Shown here: positions 22,822 to 30,651 of the stretch, piece by piece
Layout of the letters: every line of letters starts with the position of its first letter
Numbering within the stretch: the stretch's first letter is position 1
IMG/VR virus record: IMGVR_UViG_3300025769_000525
Span: 1-30,919 of that record
Source: a virus
Strand: one strand, 5' to 3'
Length of the DNA stretch: 30,919 bases
The notes under the pieces: model-generated
Seen by the model: only the letters and a program-made list of their open reading frames with translations
Told to the model about the DNA's origin: nothing
The model's database searches: none
Program-made: the position numbers and the translations under genes

Positions 22822-25800
22822 ATGGCTTCAAACTTAGAACGGCTTGGCGGATTCATCCAAGATAAAGCGAAAGGCGCCGCAAGCAATTTTGCATACGGCG
22901 TCAAAGCTTCATTCCTATCTGCAAACCCAGCAGGTTTTGCAAAGATTGGTGCGGGTATCGATTTCTTAAAAGATGAGATTCGTTCTCAGACACAGAACGA
23001 TAAGGAAGAAGCTAAGAAACAGCGCAACGAACAGCGCCGCAGCCGTGGCTTCAATGAAATCTCTGAACGAAATCGTCAGTATCAGCAGATGCAAGAGCAG
23101 AAGCTTTTTGTATCTATTGACGAAAATATCAAAAAAATTCTAGAAATCCTCCTAAACGGGCAGGGGCAGGAAAAAGATAAAAAACAAGAAGGCTCTCTTC
23201 TTGCTGGCATTCCAGGCCTTTTTGATCCTGCCGTAAGTAGATCTCTACTATCCGCCGCCAACAATTCCAAGAAAATTGCATCATCTATTAGATCTACAGC
23301 AAATGCTATTAGATCTCTCCCAAGAGCCATGACCAATTTAACAAAAGGCATCTCGGCTGCTAGTCGTGCAGTTGCTAGAACGACTCGTGCTGTTCCGAGA
23401 TTAACTGGAGCATCTCAAGGGAGAATTGGTGTTAGACCAACAACTCCAATGATCGAGGGACCTAACACTAGGACCACTAGAGGTCCGACGATAATTGATG
23501 GCGAATTTGAAGATGTAACTCGTCGACCGCAAGGTCGAGGTGGTCGTGCTACAGGTGGAATATCTCAGTTATTTGATGATATAGCACAGTCAGTTAGAAA
23601 TTCTATACAGTCTATGCGAGCTTCATTGAAAGGTTGGCTTACTTCTGTTAAAGGTGCGTTTTCTGGATTGGGGACCAAATTTGCTAAAATATTCCCCAAC
23701 GTTGCGGAATTTGCTAACGAAATTACTACATTTTTGAAAACTGTCCTAAAGCCTGTTCTTTTAATGCTTTTTAGAGCTTTAGGTCCGGTCCTCAGTACAA
23801 TTTTTGGTGCATTAACAGCATTTGATGATAATTTTTTATCTGAACAATTAGGAGTTGCTAAAGAAGAACTGGGATTTAAAGAAAGAATGGCCGGTTTCTT
23901 TGGTGGCTTTATTGGAAGTATTTTGGATGGATTTGTTATTATCGGTGGATATATTACTTCGTGGATAATGGGATTTGATTATGATGAAGTATATGGTGAC
24001 AAAGAGCTAGTATTTACTGAAGCATTTACAAAAATGTTTGATTACTTTTTTGATGCTGCCAGCAACGGATTAGTTTATATAATATCATTAATAACAGGGA
24101 ATGATTATGTTAATGATGTAGCGGCCGCAAATTTAGCATATCTAGCCGGAAAACTTATAGAACCTACTACTTTATTTTTCAGATCCGTTGGAGATTTCAT
24201 CGCCAATACATTTGATGATCTTTTAATTTGGTGGCATAAAGAGGTTGTGGCTCCAGTTAAAGAGAAAATTGTAGATCTCAAAGAGTGGGTGCATGACAAT
24301 TTTTACAGTGGGATAAGTGAAGGTCTTGGAAAAATTGTAGACAATGTTGTAGATTTTGTCTATGGTTTTTTAAATGGCGCAATCGATTTTATAAACAAAA
24401 AAGTATATGAGTACACCGATTATGATCTTATACCAGATTCTCTTAAAGCTAGTATTCGCAATACGTTAAAAATTGGTAATGTAGGTGAAGGTAGAACGAG
24501 TTTTGCTGACCAAGCAGTAGAGAGAAATGCCGAATATCTTAAAGAATTAGCCAATGAAAGAGCTGCTATTGGAACTGATACCGAATCTAGTATTAGTGAA
24601 ATTAAAAATCGTCAGGCGCAGAGAACTCAAGAAACGATTGAAGCACATACTCAATCTTTAAAAACTCTAGCCATGTTGCAAGAGCAATCTCAAGTAGGTC
24701 AAAAAGAGATTAGGGCTGAAGAAGAGCGAAAGAGAAACGAACAACTGGCTCAACAACAGTCGGCAGAGGAAGAAATTAAATTATTAGAAGAAGAAGGCCA
24801 AAAGAAAAACGAGGTCGGATTCGAAAATGTGGAAGGAGCTACAGCCCAACAAACCGAACAGGCAGCCACCATAGCTGACGCTCAATTTGAGCAGTCTGAA
24901 AGGCAACATAAAGAACAATCCGATCTTCAAATATACCTGAATGATAGATTGAGCCAGATGCTTTATGGTTGGATGGGTCAACAAAGCGATTTATTCCAAG
25001 CACTTGTCGGGCCATTATTGGAAGGTCAATCTGGTGGGGGCCCGCTTGGAACAATTTTTGATAATTTATTTGGCGGTGGCAAAGGCGGCGGCCTTGGTGA
25101 TGTCTTAGGAAACCTTTTTGGGAAAGGAAAAGGGGGATGGTTCGATTCTGCAAGTAATTGGCTCAAAGGAACGTTTGGTCCTATTGGAGAATCTTTGTCT
25201 GGAATAGGAGACGCTTTGGGTGGCCTATTCAAAACTTCCAGTGGAACAAGTATATTCAGCACCCCAGGCTTTAGTGGAGGATCTCTAGGTAGCATATTTG
25301 GTGGCGGTGGTGCATCGATGGATCCACTCGCAGCATTACTCGGTACTAAACTCAGCGGAAGTCTTGGATTAACGGGCGTAGGCGCTAACGCAGCATTTGA
25401 TGTTGCTCAGAGCTTGTTAACGCCTGGAACTGGAATGGCTGGAATTAAAGGTGCACTTGCTGGACCTGGCGGATTTGCTGGCGGCCTTGGTGCTATAATG
25501 AGTGTCTTTAATGGTAATGTAGACACGCCTGGAGGTGCATTATCTGCTGGGTTGGGTGTTTATCAACTGTTAAGGGGTGGTGGTGTCGGCGGTGTCTTGG
25601 GTGGTGGTATTGCGAATTTAGGTTCTCGAATGATCGCTTCTCAGGCAGCACAAATGTACGGACAACAGGGGTTTGCGGCGCTGAGCCAGGCTGGTATGGG
25701 AAATGCTGCGCTGTCTGGAGCTGCCAAGACTGGTTTTATGGGTAAAGCTGGCTCCATGCTCGGAAACTTTGGTGCTGGTATGTCTGCTGGTGCTAGTACA

Positions 25801-27546
25801 GGATTTAATATAGGCGGCCAAGGGTTTGGGGGTCTGGGTCAAACCGGATTTGCGGCAAATGCAGGTGCTGCATTAGGTGCTATTGGTAATGGTATGATGA
25901 CTTACGCTATTGCTAATATGTTGAGTGGTGGATATGAAATTAATAAGAGTTTGAATAAAGTTGCCGGCACTGTTGGTGCGTTTTTTGGTCCGGTTGGTGC
26001 TGCCATTACTGGTGTTGTTATGGGTGGTCTTAATCGTTTGTTTGGTAGGAAGGCAAAAGAATACACCGACGTTGGTTTAGATCTAAATCTAGGAGCAGAC
26101 ACTACAGGTCAAGTTTATAAAGACTGGATCAAAAAAGGCGGTGTATATCGTTCTGATAAGAAGGGTACGGAATATGATGATCTTGATAACGAGTTAGTTC
26201 AATACTTTAATAGTTCTGCAAAATCCATACAACAAGGATATGGCCGTCTTGCTGAAATGATGGGAATGAGCGCAGACTCGATTGTAGGATTCACTAAGTC
26301 GTACTCTGTATCACTCAAAGGATTATCTGCAGCAGAGCAGCAAAAGAAAATAACTGATGCTATGACTCAGTATGCTAAAGATGCTATCCAAGCAAGTTAT
26401 GGTAATGTTGCTAAGTACGCAATTGAAGGTGAAGACACACTTGCAACATTTGAACGATTAGCAACATCTACGCAAAATGTAGATTACTGGTTCGATGCAT
26501 TAGGATATACTGCGGAAAAAACTACCGATATATTCAAAACAGTTGGTGAGGATATGTCTACTGCAGGCGCAGAAGCTGCAGCAGGATTCTTAGGAATTGA
26601 TTGGACAAAGACAGGATACTATGCTAACTTTATGGGTGGTGGAATACCTTCCGCCGCTATGTATGGTAGTGGTGGTCCGTGGACCGAAGGTATGTACAGT
26701 ATGTACGAAGGGTTTGGTGGCTACGGAGGGTTTGCTCTTACTGCTGCTGCTCCTACTGCAGAACAGCAAGCAAATCAACAAGCATTAGGTATCGCAGGAG
26801 CTAAAGCCGCATTTGTAGAAATGTTTGGTGGTCAGGAAGCATTCGGGTCTGCGATGTCCTCGTACTTTAATTTATTTTATAGCGCAGAAGAACAAGCAGA
26901 GTTTGCTCGTAGACAGGCTGTGAAGTTAGCGGAAGATGTGCTATCTGGATTGGATCCGGAAATTGCATCATTGATCGAACAGTTTGGTGAAAGTGGCGTT
27001 CAAACACAAGAACAGTTTGATCAAGCGCTTAATGATTATCGTGCCCAAATTGATGCTGCAATTGCTGCGGGTGATATGGAACTCGCACAAGAATTGATAT
27101 CAGGTGCTGAATTGTTCTATCAAGCTGCTGAATTAAGCATGCAAGCCGCAGAGATGAATGAAGAAGGGGATCTAATCAGTCAGATGACGCCAGGGGAATT
27201 CTTTGGGCATACAATACAAGCCGCTCAAGGTGTTATGGGTGCAGTGGGCACTGAAGAAGGTATCAAGACACTTTCTGATACACTAGAGACTACAGCGTTT
27301 ACTGCAGCGGATGCGGGGGTATTAGCAACAGAAACAGCGGCCGCTGTAGGAGAAGCAGTGTCGTCAGCAAATGACGGAAATCAATTTAGAGATCTTATTT
27401 CTGCAGCACCGTCAATCAACACTAATCAAAATGTTACTAATCAGAATGTGAATCTATTCTCCGATAACATTCGAGATTATCATCCGATTCTTGATGTCAA
27501 TATTCGGGGTGTCACCAACGCATTTATTGGAGTCGGGAGTAACTAA
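22822..27546 (+). CDS. 29: Tape measure protein (gp29-like)
   Basis: This 1574-residue protein directly follows gp26-gp51. Its layout is that of a tape measure: a basic helical N-terminus (1-110) and hydrophobic segments near 305-335 and 357-385. Then comes a Gln/Glu-rich coiled coil (about 580-700), a long glycine-rich stretch (about 735-1040) and a further hydrophobic hairpin near 1046-1073 (FFGPVGAAITGVVMGG). An Ala/Gln/Glu-rich helical C-terminus follows, ending NIRGVTNAFIGVGSN. T4 gp29 is only 590 residues, so the family name comes from position and composition, not clear alignment. It sets tail length and may insert in the host membrane at injection. I see no lytic enzyme motif. The next element is a terminator. 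Confidence 0.75.
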   Translation: MASNLERLGGFIQDKAKGAASNFAYGVKASFLSANPAGFAKIGAGIDFLKDEIRSQTQNDKEEAKKQRNEQRRSRGFNEISERNRQYQQMQEQKLFVSIDENIKKILEILLNGQGQEKDKKQEGSLLAGIPGLFDPAVSRSLLSAANNSKKIASSIRSTANAIRSLPRAMTNLTKGISAASRAVARTTRAVPRLTGASQGRIGVRPTTPMIEGPNTRTTRGPTIIDGEFEDVTRRPQGRGGRATGGISQLFDDIAQSVRNSIQSMRASLKGWLTSVKGAFSGLGTKFAKIFPNVAEFANEITTFLKTVLKPVLLMLFRALGPVLSTIFGALTAFDDNFLSEQLGVAKEELGFKERMAGFFGGFIGSILDGFVIIGGYITSWIMGFDYDEVYGDKELVFTEAFTKMFDYFFDAASNGLVYIISLITGNDYVNDVAAANLAYLAGKLIEPTTLFFRSVGDFIANTFDDLLIWWHKEVVAPVKEKIVDLKEWVHDNFYSGISEGLGKIVDNVVDFVYGFLNGAIDFINKKVYEYTDYDLIPDSLKASIRNTLKIGNVGEGRTSFADQAVERNAEYLKELANERAAIGTDTESSISEIKNRQAQRTQETIEAHTQSLKTLAMLQEQSQVGQKEIRAEEERKRNEQLAQQQSAEEEIKLLEEEGQKKNEVGFENVEGATAQQTEQAATIADAQFEQSERQHKEQSDLQIYLNDRLSQMLYGWMGQQSDLFQALVGPLLEGQSGGGPLGTIFDNLFGGGKGGGLGDVLGNLFGKGKGGWFDSASNWLKGTFGPIGESLSGIGDALGGLFKTSSGTSIFSTPGFSGGSLGSIFGGGGASMDPLAALLGTKLSGSLGLTGVGANAAFDVAQSLLTPGTGMAGIKGALAGPGGFAGGLGAIMSVFNGNVDTPGGALSAGLGVYQLLRGGGVGGVLGGGIANLGSRMIASQAAQMYGQQGFAALSQAGMGNAALSGAAKTGFMGKAGSMLGNFGAGMSAGASTGFNIGGQGFGGLGQTGFAANAGAALGAIGNGMMTYAIANMLSGGYEINKSLNKVAGTVGAFFGPVGAAITGVVMGGLNRLFGRKAKEYTDVGLDLNLGADTTGQVYKDWIKKGGVYRSDKKGTEYDDLDNELVQYFNSSAKSIQQGYGRLAEMMGMSADSIVGFTKSYSVSLKGLSAAEQQKKITDAMTQYAKDAIQASYGNVAKYAIEGEDTLATFERLATSTQNVDYWFDALGYTAEKTTDIFKTVGEDMSTAGAEAAAGFLGIDWTKTGYYANFMGGGIPSAAMYGSGGPWTEGMYSMYEGFGGYGGFALTAAAPTAEQQANQQALGIAGAKAAFVEMFGGQEAFGSAMSSYFNLFYSAEEQAEFARRQAVKLAEDVLSGLDPEIASLIEQFGESGVQTQEQFDQALNDYRAQIDAAIAAGDMELAQELISGAELFYQAAELSMQAAEMNEEGDLISQMTPGEFFGHTIQAAQGVMGAVGTEEGIKTLSDTLETTAFTAADAGVLATETAAAVGEAVSSANDGNQFRDLISAAPSINTNQNVTNQNVNLFSDNIRDYHPILDVNIRGVTNAFIGVGSN

Positions 27547-27573
27547 AAAAAGGGGAGCATTGTGCTCCCCTTT
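27545..27573. terminator. Strong intrinsic terminator between convergent operons
   Basis: GGGGAGCA (27552-27559), a TTG loop and TGCTCCCC (27563-27570) form a perfect eight-pair stem, extended by A-T pairs. Seven As precede it (27545-27551), so on the minus strand the hairpin is followed by seven Ts, the classic form, ending the gp32 transcript. On the plus strand only three Ts follow, but it may also stop the tape measure transcript. Confidence 0.9.
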
Positions 27574-27578
27574 GAGTA

Positions 27579-28475
27579 TTAAGCTTCGGCTAGCTTTTCA
27601 AAGTAAGTTAGCCCGTCATCGTCATTATCAGTCGACCACGGATCATCACTCGCTTCTTCTACAGTCTTAGTCTTAGCTTGGACAGGTTCTGGTATAGACT
27701 TGGGTGCTGGGGCAACATCCTCATCTAATCCAAGAACATAGTTCAATCGAGTTTTCAACTCATCATAAGTCTTGAAGTTTTCAGGGCTTACGAACTCATT
27801 GAGTGCATATTCTGATCCCCAAATACGTTCAAGGTCATCATCATCATCAGACAAAGGAGAGACAGTATCAAATTCTGACTTGTCATAGTTTTGATAGCCT
27901 TCAACTTTACGAATCTTTAGTTTGAAGTTTGCGCCTTCCCATAAATCAAAAGGATTTACTGGAGTCTCGTCTTCGAACTCTGGATTCATTTGATCGTTCA
28001 GTTTATCAAAGATTTTCTTACCAAACTTGAACAGTCGAACTTCACCTTCATTATCGGGATTGGCTGGATCTTTTACGATATAAACGTTAGCGATGTAAGA
28101 GAGCCTACGCTTTTGTTTACGTGCAACGTCTTTATCAGACTCGATACCAGAATTCCATAGCATTGAGTTATGCTCAGATACAGGATCTTTCTGATTGAGC
28201 GTAGTCAATGAATTCTCGATATACCATCGACCGCTAGGGCCTTGGAATGAGTGTGACCAGAGTTGTACCCAAGGAAGATCCTCTCCCTTAGCAGGTGGAA
28301 GAAAGCGGATAACAGCAAAGCCATTACCTGCTTTGTCTACAGCGGGACGCCAGAAACGAGTATCCTCATAAGATTTCTTTTCGCTTCCTCCGGTCGATAC
28401 TTTCGTAACTTCCTCAGTAAGTTTCTTGAGATCTTTGTTTCGTTGACGCTTTAGTTCTGCAAAGTTTGTAGCCAT
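27579..28475 (-). CDS. 32: gp32-like single-stranded DNA-binding protein without zinc cysteines
   Basis: This 298-residue protein matches T4 gp32 (301 residues), the cooperative ssDNA-binding protein of replication and recombination. It has a basic N-terminal cooperativity region (ELKRQRNKDLKKL, LAST-type). The OB-fold core contains NGFAVIRFLPPAKGEDLPWV, GRWYIENSLTTLNQKDPV, LSYIANVYIVKDPANPDNEG, then LFKFGKKIFDKLNDQMNPEF and FDLWEGANFKLKIRKVEGYQ. An acidic C-terminus (SDDPWSTDNDDDGLTYFEKL) binds partner proteins in the family. T4 holds zinc with H64, C77, C87 and C90; here the histidine is kept (WSHSF) but the protein has no cysteine at all. GAGG lies eight nt before ATG. The terminator follows directly. 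Confidence 0.92.
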   Translation of the reverse strand: MATNFAELKRQRNKDLKKLTEEVTKVSTGGSEKKSYEDTRFWRPAVDKAGNGFAVIRFLPPAKGEDLPWVQLWSHSFQGPSGRWYIENSLTTLNQKDPVSEHNSMLWNSGIESDKDVARKQKRRLSYIANVYIVKDPANPDNEGEVRLFKFGKKIFDKLNDQMNPEFEDETPVNPFDLWEGANFKLKIRKVEGYQNYDKSEFDTVSPLSDDDDDLERIWGSEYALNEFVSPENFKTYDELKTRLNYVLGLDEDVAPAPKSIPEPVQAKTKTVEEASDDPWSTDNDDDGLTYFEKLAEA

Positions 28476-28552
28476 TTGTATTACCTCGTATGTTTTCGTA
28501 TATTAGTTGTATGTTTATCTTATCCACTTTATTCATTATATAATATTATATA
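28476..28552 (-). promoter_or_regulatory. AT-rich leader of gp32 with a 16-bp palindrome
   Basis: The gap holds TATATAATATTATATA (28537-28552), a perfect 16-bp palindrome that also spells TATAAT on the minus strand and overlaps the gp59 stop. From there to the ribosome site (GAGG, 28487-28484) the leader is almost all A and T with hardly any pairing potential. In T4 an unstructured A/U-rich leader lets gp32 repress its own translation. The same may hold here. I see no good -35 box. Confidence 0.4.
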
Positions 28553-29142
28553 GTCAGACCGACCATATTTTTCAGTGTAGTTGTGTACTTTTTCACATCG
28601 AAAGTTATAAACGGTCGATACTTCTTACACAATCTACTGACCTCGCCATATAGCGGGTCATATAGTATAGTATCATAATTATTCATAAATGTCAAGATTG
28701 AATCTAAAATAATTAGTGATTCTATGCTAATTTCTTTTTGTAGATATTTCCGAATGATCATTGGATGCTCACCCGGCTCTACTTCAAATAATTTATTCAT
28801 CTCTTCGGATGTGATGCCATCCATGAATGTCATCTCATTTTCGAACACATACGACATCGACTCTCGCTTCTTTAGCCATTGCTTATAAACAGACTCACCT
28901 TTTTCGGAAATGAGATCTCCAACCCATATCTTAGGATCATTTATAAAATTGGCTACAAGAAAATCTTCTAGATTACTCCCTTTAGTTTTACCTAACTTTA
29001 CGAAGTAATATTTGTCGTTACGTTTCATGAATGTGTTTTCTGAGACCCTAAACTTTTTATTGTATTTGAAATAGTCATACTCATCTACTGTAAAGTGATT
29101 CTTTACCGCAAGATATGTTGCATAGGTATTCAAACCATCCAC
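28546..29142 (-). CDS. 59: Replicative helicase loader gp59
   Basis: This 198-residue protein matches T4 gp59 (217 residues), which binds forked DNA and gp32 and loads the gp41 helicase. Family segments are FKYNKKFRVSENTFMKRNDK, then YYFVKLGKTKG, FLVANFINDPKIWVGDL (T4 ISNLVANQDAWIGDI) and RKYLQKEISIESLIILDSIL (T4 FKLLQSNIISFETFILLDSF). The start is GTG, overlapping the TAG of gp33 (TAGTG), with AAGGA nine nt upstream. The order 33-59-32 is as in T4, and proximity to gp32 fits their direct interaction. Confidence 0.88.
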   Translation of the reverse strand: MDGLNTYATYLAVKNHFTVDEYDYFKYNKKFRVSENTFMKRNDKYYFVKLGKTKGSNLEDFLVANFINDPKIWVGDLISEKGESVYKQWLKKRESMSYVFENEMTFMDGITSEEMNKLFEVEPGEHPMIIRKYLQKEISIESLIILDSILTFMNNYDTILYDPLYGEVSRLCKKYRPFITFDVKKYTTTLKNMVGLTI

Positions 29143-29399
29143 TATTTGTTGTCCTTGAATTTCAGTTTAGGCTTTTTACTCACAACCATCTTAGTGCGAA
29201 CTGCATCTGTTTCAATAACGGATTTCATTTGAGATGTCACGAGAGATGCCGCAGTTTCTATTTCAACATTATTTTTTTCGCAATACCAAAGGATAGAGTC
29301 CATCATAGAGATTGGCGCTCTGTCACGCATGATGTTTAAAATGCGTTTCTCGAATTCTTTTTGACTGAGAATTTTTAGTTTTGCTTTATCTTCTTCCAT
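29142..29399 (-). CDS. 33: Late transcription co-factor gp33
   Basis: The product (85 residues from ATG 29399) fits gp33, which links the late sigma factor gp55 and RNA polymerase to the gp45 sliding clamp. T4 gp33 is 112 residues. Features are EKRILNIMRDRAPISMMDSI, then LWYCEKNNVEIETAASLVTS and QMKSVIETDAVRTKMV, followed by a basic tail. Position directly before gp59 and gp32 is as in T4. The frame is open to a TTG at 29453, and an ATG at 29429 is also possible. I prefer 29399 because AAGG sits four nt upstream, it avoids overlap with the previous gene, and family members start shortly before this helix. Four perfect late promoters in the window are its likely targets. Confidence 0.7.
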   Translation of the reverse strand: MEEDKAKLKILSQKEFEKRILNIMRDRAPISMMDSILWYCEKNNVEIETAASLVTSQMKSVIETDAVRTKMVVSKKPKLKFKDNK

Positions 29400-29415
29400 G
29401 TTACCTTGAATGTGT

Positions 29416-29724
29416 TTATACAGTTTCATTGGAATTCTCACTGATAACTTCAACTTCAGGCTTTCTATTTCGCCTTTTCGCTCGGCTAATAGCCGCTAAA
29501 CGTCGTTTTTCGTTGTCGGCAAGTCTTCGAAATTTTCGATTGAGTCCGGTTTTGTGTATTTGATTAAGTTTCTTTTCGGGTTCTTGTACGGGATTCTTTG
29601 CTCGCAACTCTAAAATTTTTGTTGCAATTGATCTTGCATCATGAGGTAATTCTTGATATAATCTTTTACCTTTTTTAGATGAGTTTCCCGACTTTCGTAA
29701 CAGTTTCGCTTTCTTTCCGTTCAT
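29416..29724 (-). CDS. Small basic protein, function unknown
   Basis: I do not recognise this 102-residue protein. It is strongly basic, with Lys/Arg clusters at both ends (MNGKKAKLLRKSGNSSKKGK and NRKFRRLADNEKRRLAAISR, then AKRRNRKPE). A central stretch, ELPHDARSIATKILELRA, looks helical. It may bind nucleic acid. The frame starts at ATG 29736, but the ATG at 29724 is preceded by GGAG with a six-base gap, so I chose it. It still overlaps the preceding BFD-like gene by 50 nt. It is followed by gp33 after 16 nt if gp33 starts at 29399. Confidence 0.6.
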   Translation of the reverse strand: MNGKKAKLLRKSGNSSKKGKRLYQELPHDARSIATKILELRAKNPVQEPEKKLNQIHKTGLNRKFRRLADNEKRRLAAISRAKRRNRKPEVEVISENSNETV

Positions 29725-29890
29725 ACGAATCTCCATTTGATGAAGACGCTAGTATATCACCATACCCCGAACTTGTCAAGTAATCCAGACACTTTCCACA
29801 ATTTAAATCATTTTCATATAGGCGCTTTAGCAAGTCACCCGAATTATCATAATCTGATTCACGGATGTTCCTGCAAACGCACAGAATCAT
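29675..29890 (-). CDS. BFD-like [2Fe-2S] ferredoxin-type protein
   Basis: This 71-residue protein begins MILCVCRNI and has CGKCLDYL at residues 31-38. The C4-x-C6 and C31-x2-C34 pattern is that of the bacterioferritin-associated ferredoxin (BFD) family, where four cysteines hold a [2Fe-2S] cluster. In E. coli Bfd 31 residues separate the cysteine pairs; here only 24 do. The C-terminal half (about 40-71) is Ser/Glu-rich and probably disordered. Bfd releases iron from bacterioferritin, so a phage copy could affect host iron supply, but that is inference. Its ATG overlaps the lipase stop (ATGA), so the two are co-translated. Confidence 0.7.
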   Translation of the reverse strand: MILCVCRNIRESDYDNSGDLLKRLYENDLNCGKCLDYLTSSGYGDILASSSNGDSYERKESETVTKVGKLI

Positions 29891-30651
29891 TGTTCTTGTG
29901 AGAATTTTTCTAGATGTTTAATATATTCCATAATGCTGTGATCACTGAAACTGTCGATCTTACCTTTCTTCAATCCATCCCAAATACCACGCAGTTTGTC
30001 TTTTGTCAACTGCCATCCAGTTAGATTGCGAACACGACCGTATGCGTTGATGTAGCAGGCGGTGCCGTGATGTTTGTATCCCAGAATCGCCGGTGGAACT
30101 GTAGTTACGATATCGTTGTTGTTTCTCCAACGATAGTGCCGAACTGGAAGACTCTTACAATATTTGTCCCAACCTACACGAGGAGAACCATACGTGTACA
30201 ACTCTTCAACTTCAGGCATATCAGAATCAAGAACACAGCGAGCAGAAATGATTGTCGCCATCGCTGCACCTAGACTATGACCAGTGACCCACACTTTGCG
30301 TTTACCGACTGCTTTAGGTGTCAAGTCTTCACGAATCATAGGCCAGAGTTCGTCAACTTCCGACTTGAACCCACGATGAACACGGCTAACCGTCTCAGAC
30401 AAAACTGGTAACGCCTGAAGATCTGCTTTGATATCATTAAATTCTGTGGGCTGAGTTCCACGACAAGCAATGACTAAATCTTCTTTGTTTTGAAAACGAT
30501 ATGCTTGCGACCCTTCACGGTCATAAAATTCACATTGCGTGAATCCTAATTTCTTTACTTGTTTCTTAGCGTCTGCTTCTCCCATGTAAGCAATCGCACT
30601 GAGCCTAGCAAACAATGCACTCTTTTCTTGAAAACTCATTTTACTAATCAT
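29887..30651 (-). CDS. Class 3 lipase-type alpha/beta hydrolase
   Basis: This 254-residue protein has the lipase class 3 (fungal lipase-like) pattern. The strand before the oxyanion region is LVIACRGTQPTEFNDIKADL (about 59-78). The nucleophile elbow is VWVTGHSLGAAMATIISA with S126. YTYGSPRVGWDKYC follows, then RNNNDIVTTVPP with D180, and DHSIMEYI with H238. The triad Ser126-Asp180-His238 is complete, so it is probably active on an acylglycerol or other ester. There is no signal peptide, so it would work in the cytoplasm or after lysis. Membrane breakdown, lipid use or lysis support are possible roles. GGAG eight bases before ATG supports the start, and it overlaps the membrane-protein gene (ATGA). 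Confidence 0.85.
   Translation of the reverse strand: MISKMSFQEKSALFARLSAIAYMGEADAKKQVKKLGFTQCEFYDREGSQAYRFQNKEDLVIACRGTQPTEFNDIKADLQALPVLSETVSRVHRGFKSEVDELWPMIREDLTPKAVGKRKVWVTGHSLGAAMATIISARCVLDSDMPEVEELYTYGSPRVGWDKYCKSLPVRHYRWRNNNDIVTTVPPAILGYKHHGTACYINAYGRVRNLTGWQLTKDKLRGIWDGLKKGKIDSFSDHSIMEYIKHLEKFSQEQ

Noticed and set aside
26597-26788. Plus-strand frame with a run of leucines inside the tape measure gene
   Set aside because: It is a shadow frame made by GCT/CTG-rich alanine codons of the tape measure gene and has no ribosome site.
29400-29453. Longer gp33 start at TTG 29453 or ATG 29429
   Set aside because: The longer versions overlap the previous gene and have poorer ribosome sites than ATG 29399 (AAGG); 29429 remains possible.
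29725-29736. First ATG (29736) of the small basic gene
   Set aside because: The next in-frame ATG at 29724 has GGAG six bases upstream, and using it shortens the overlap with the BFD-like gene.
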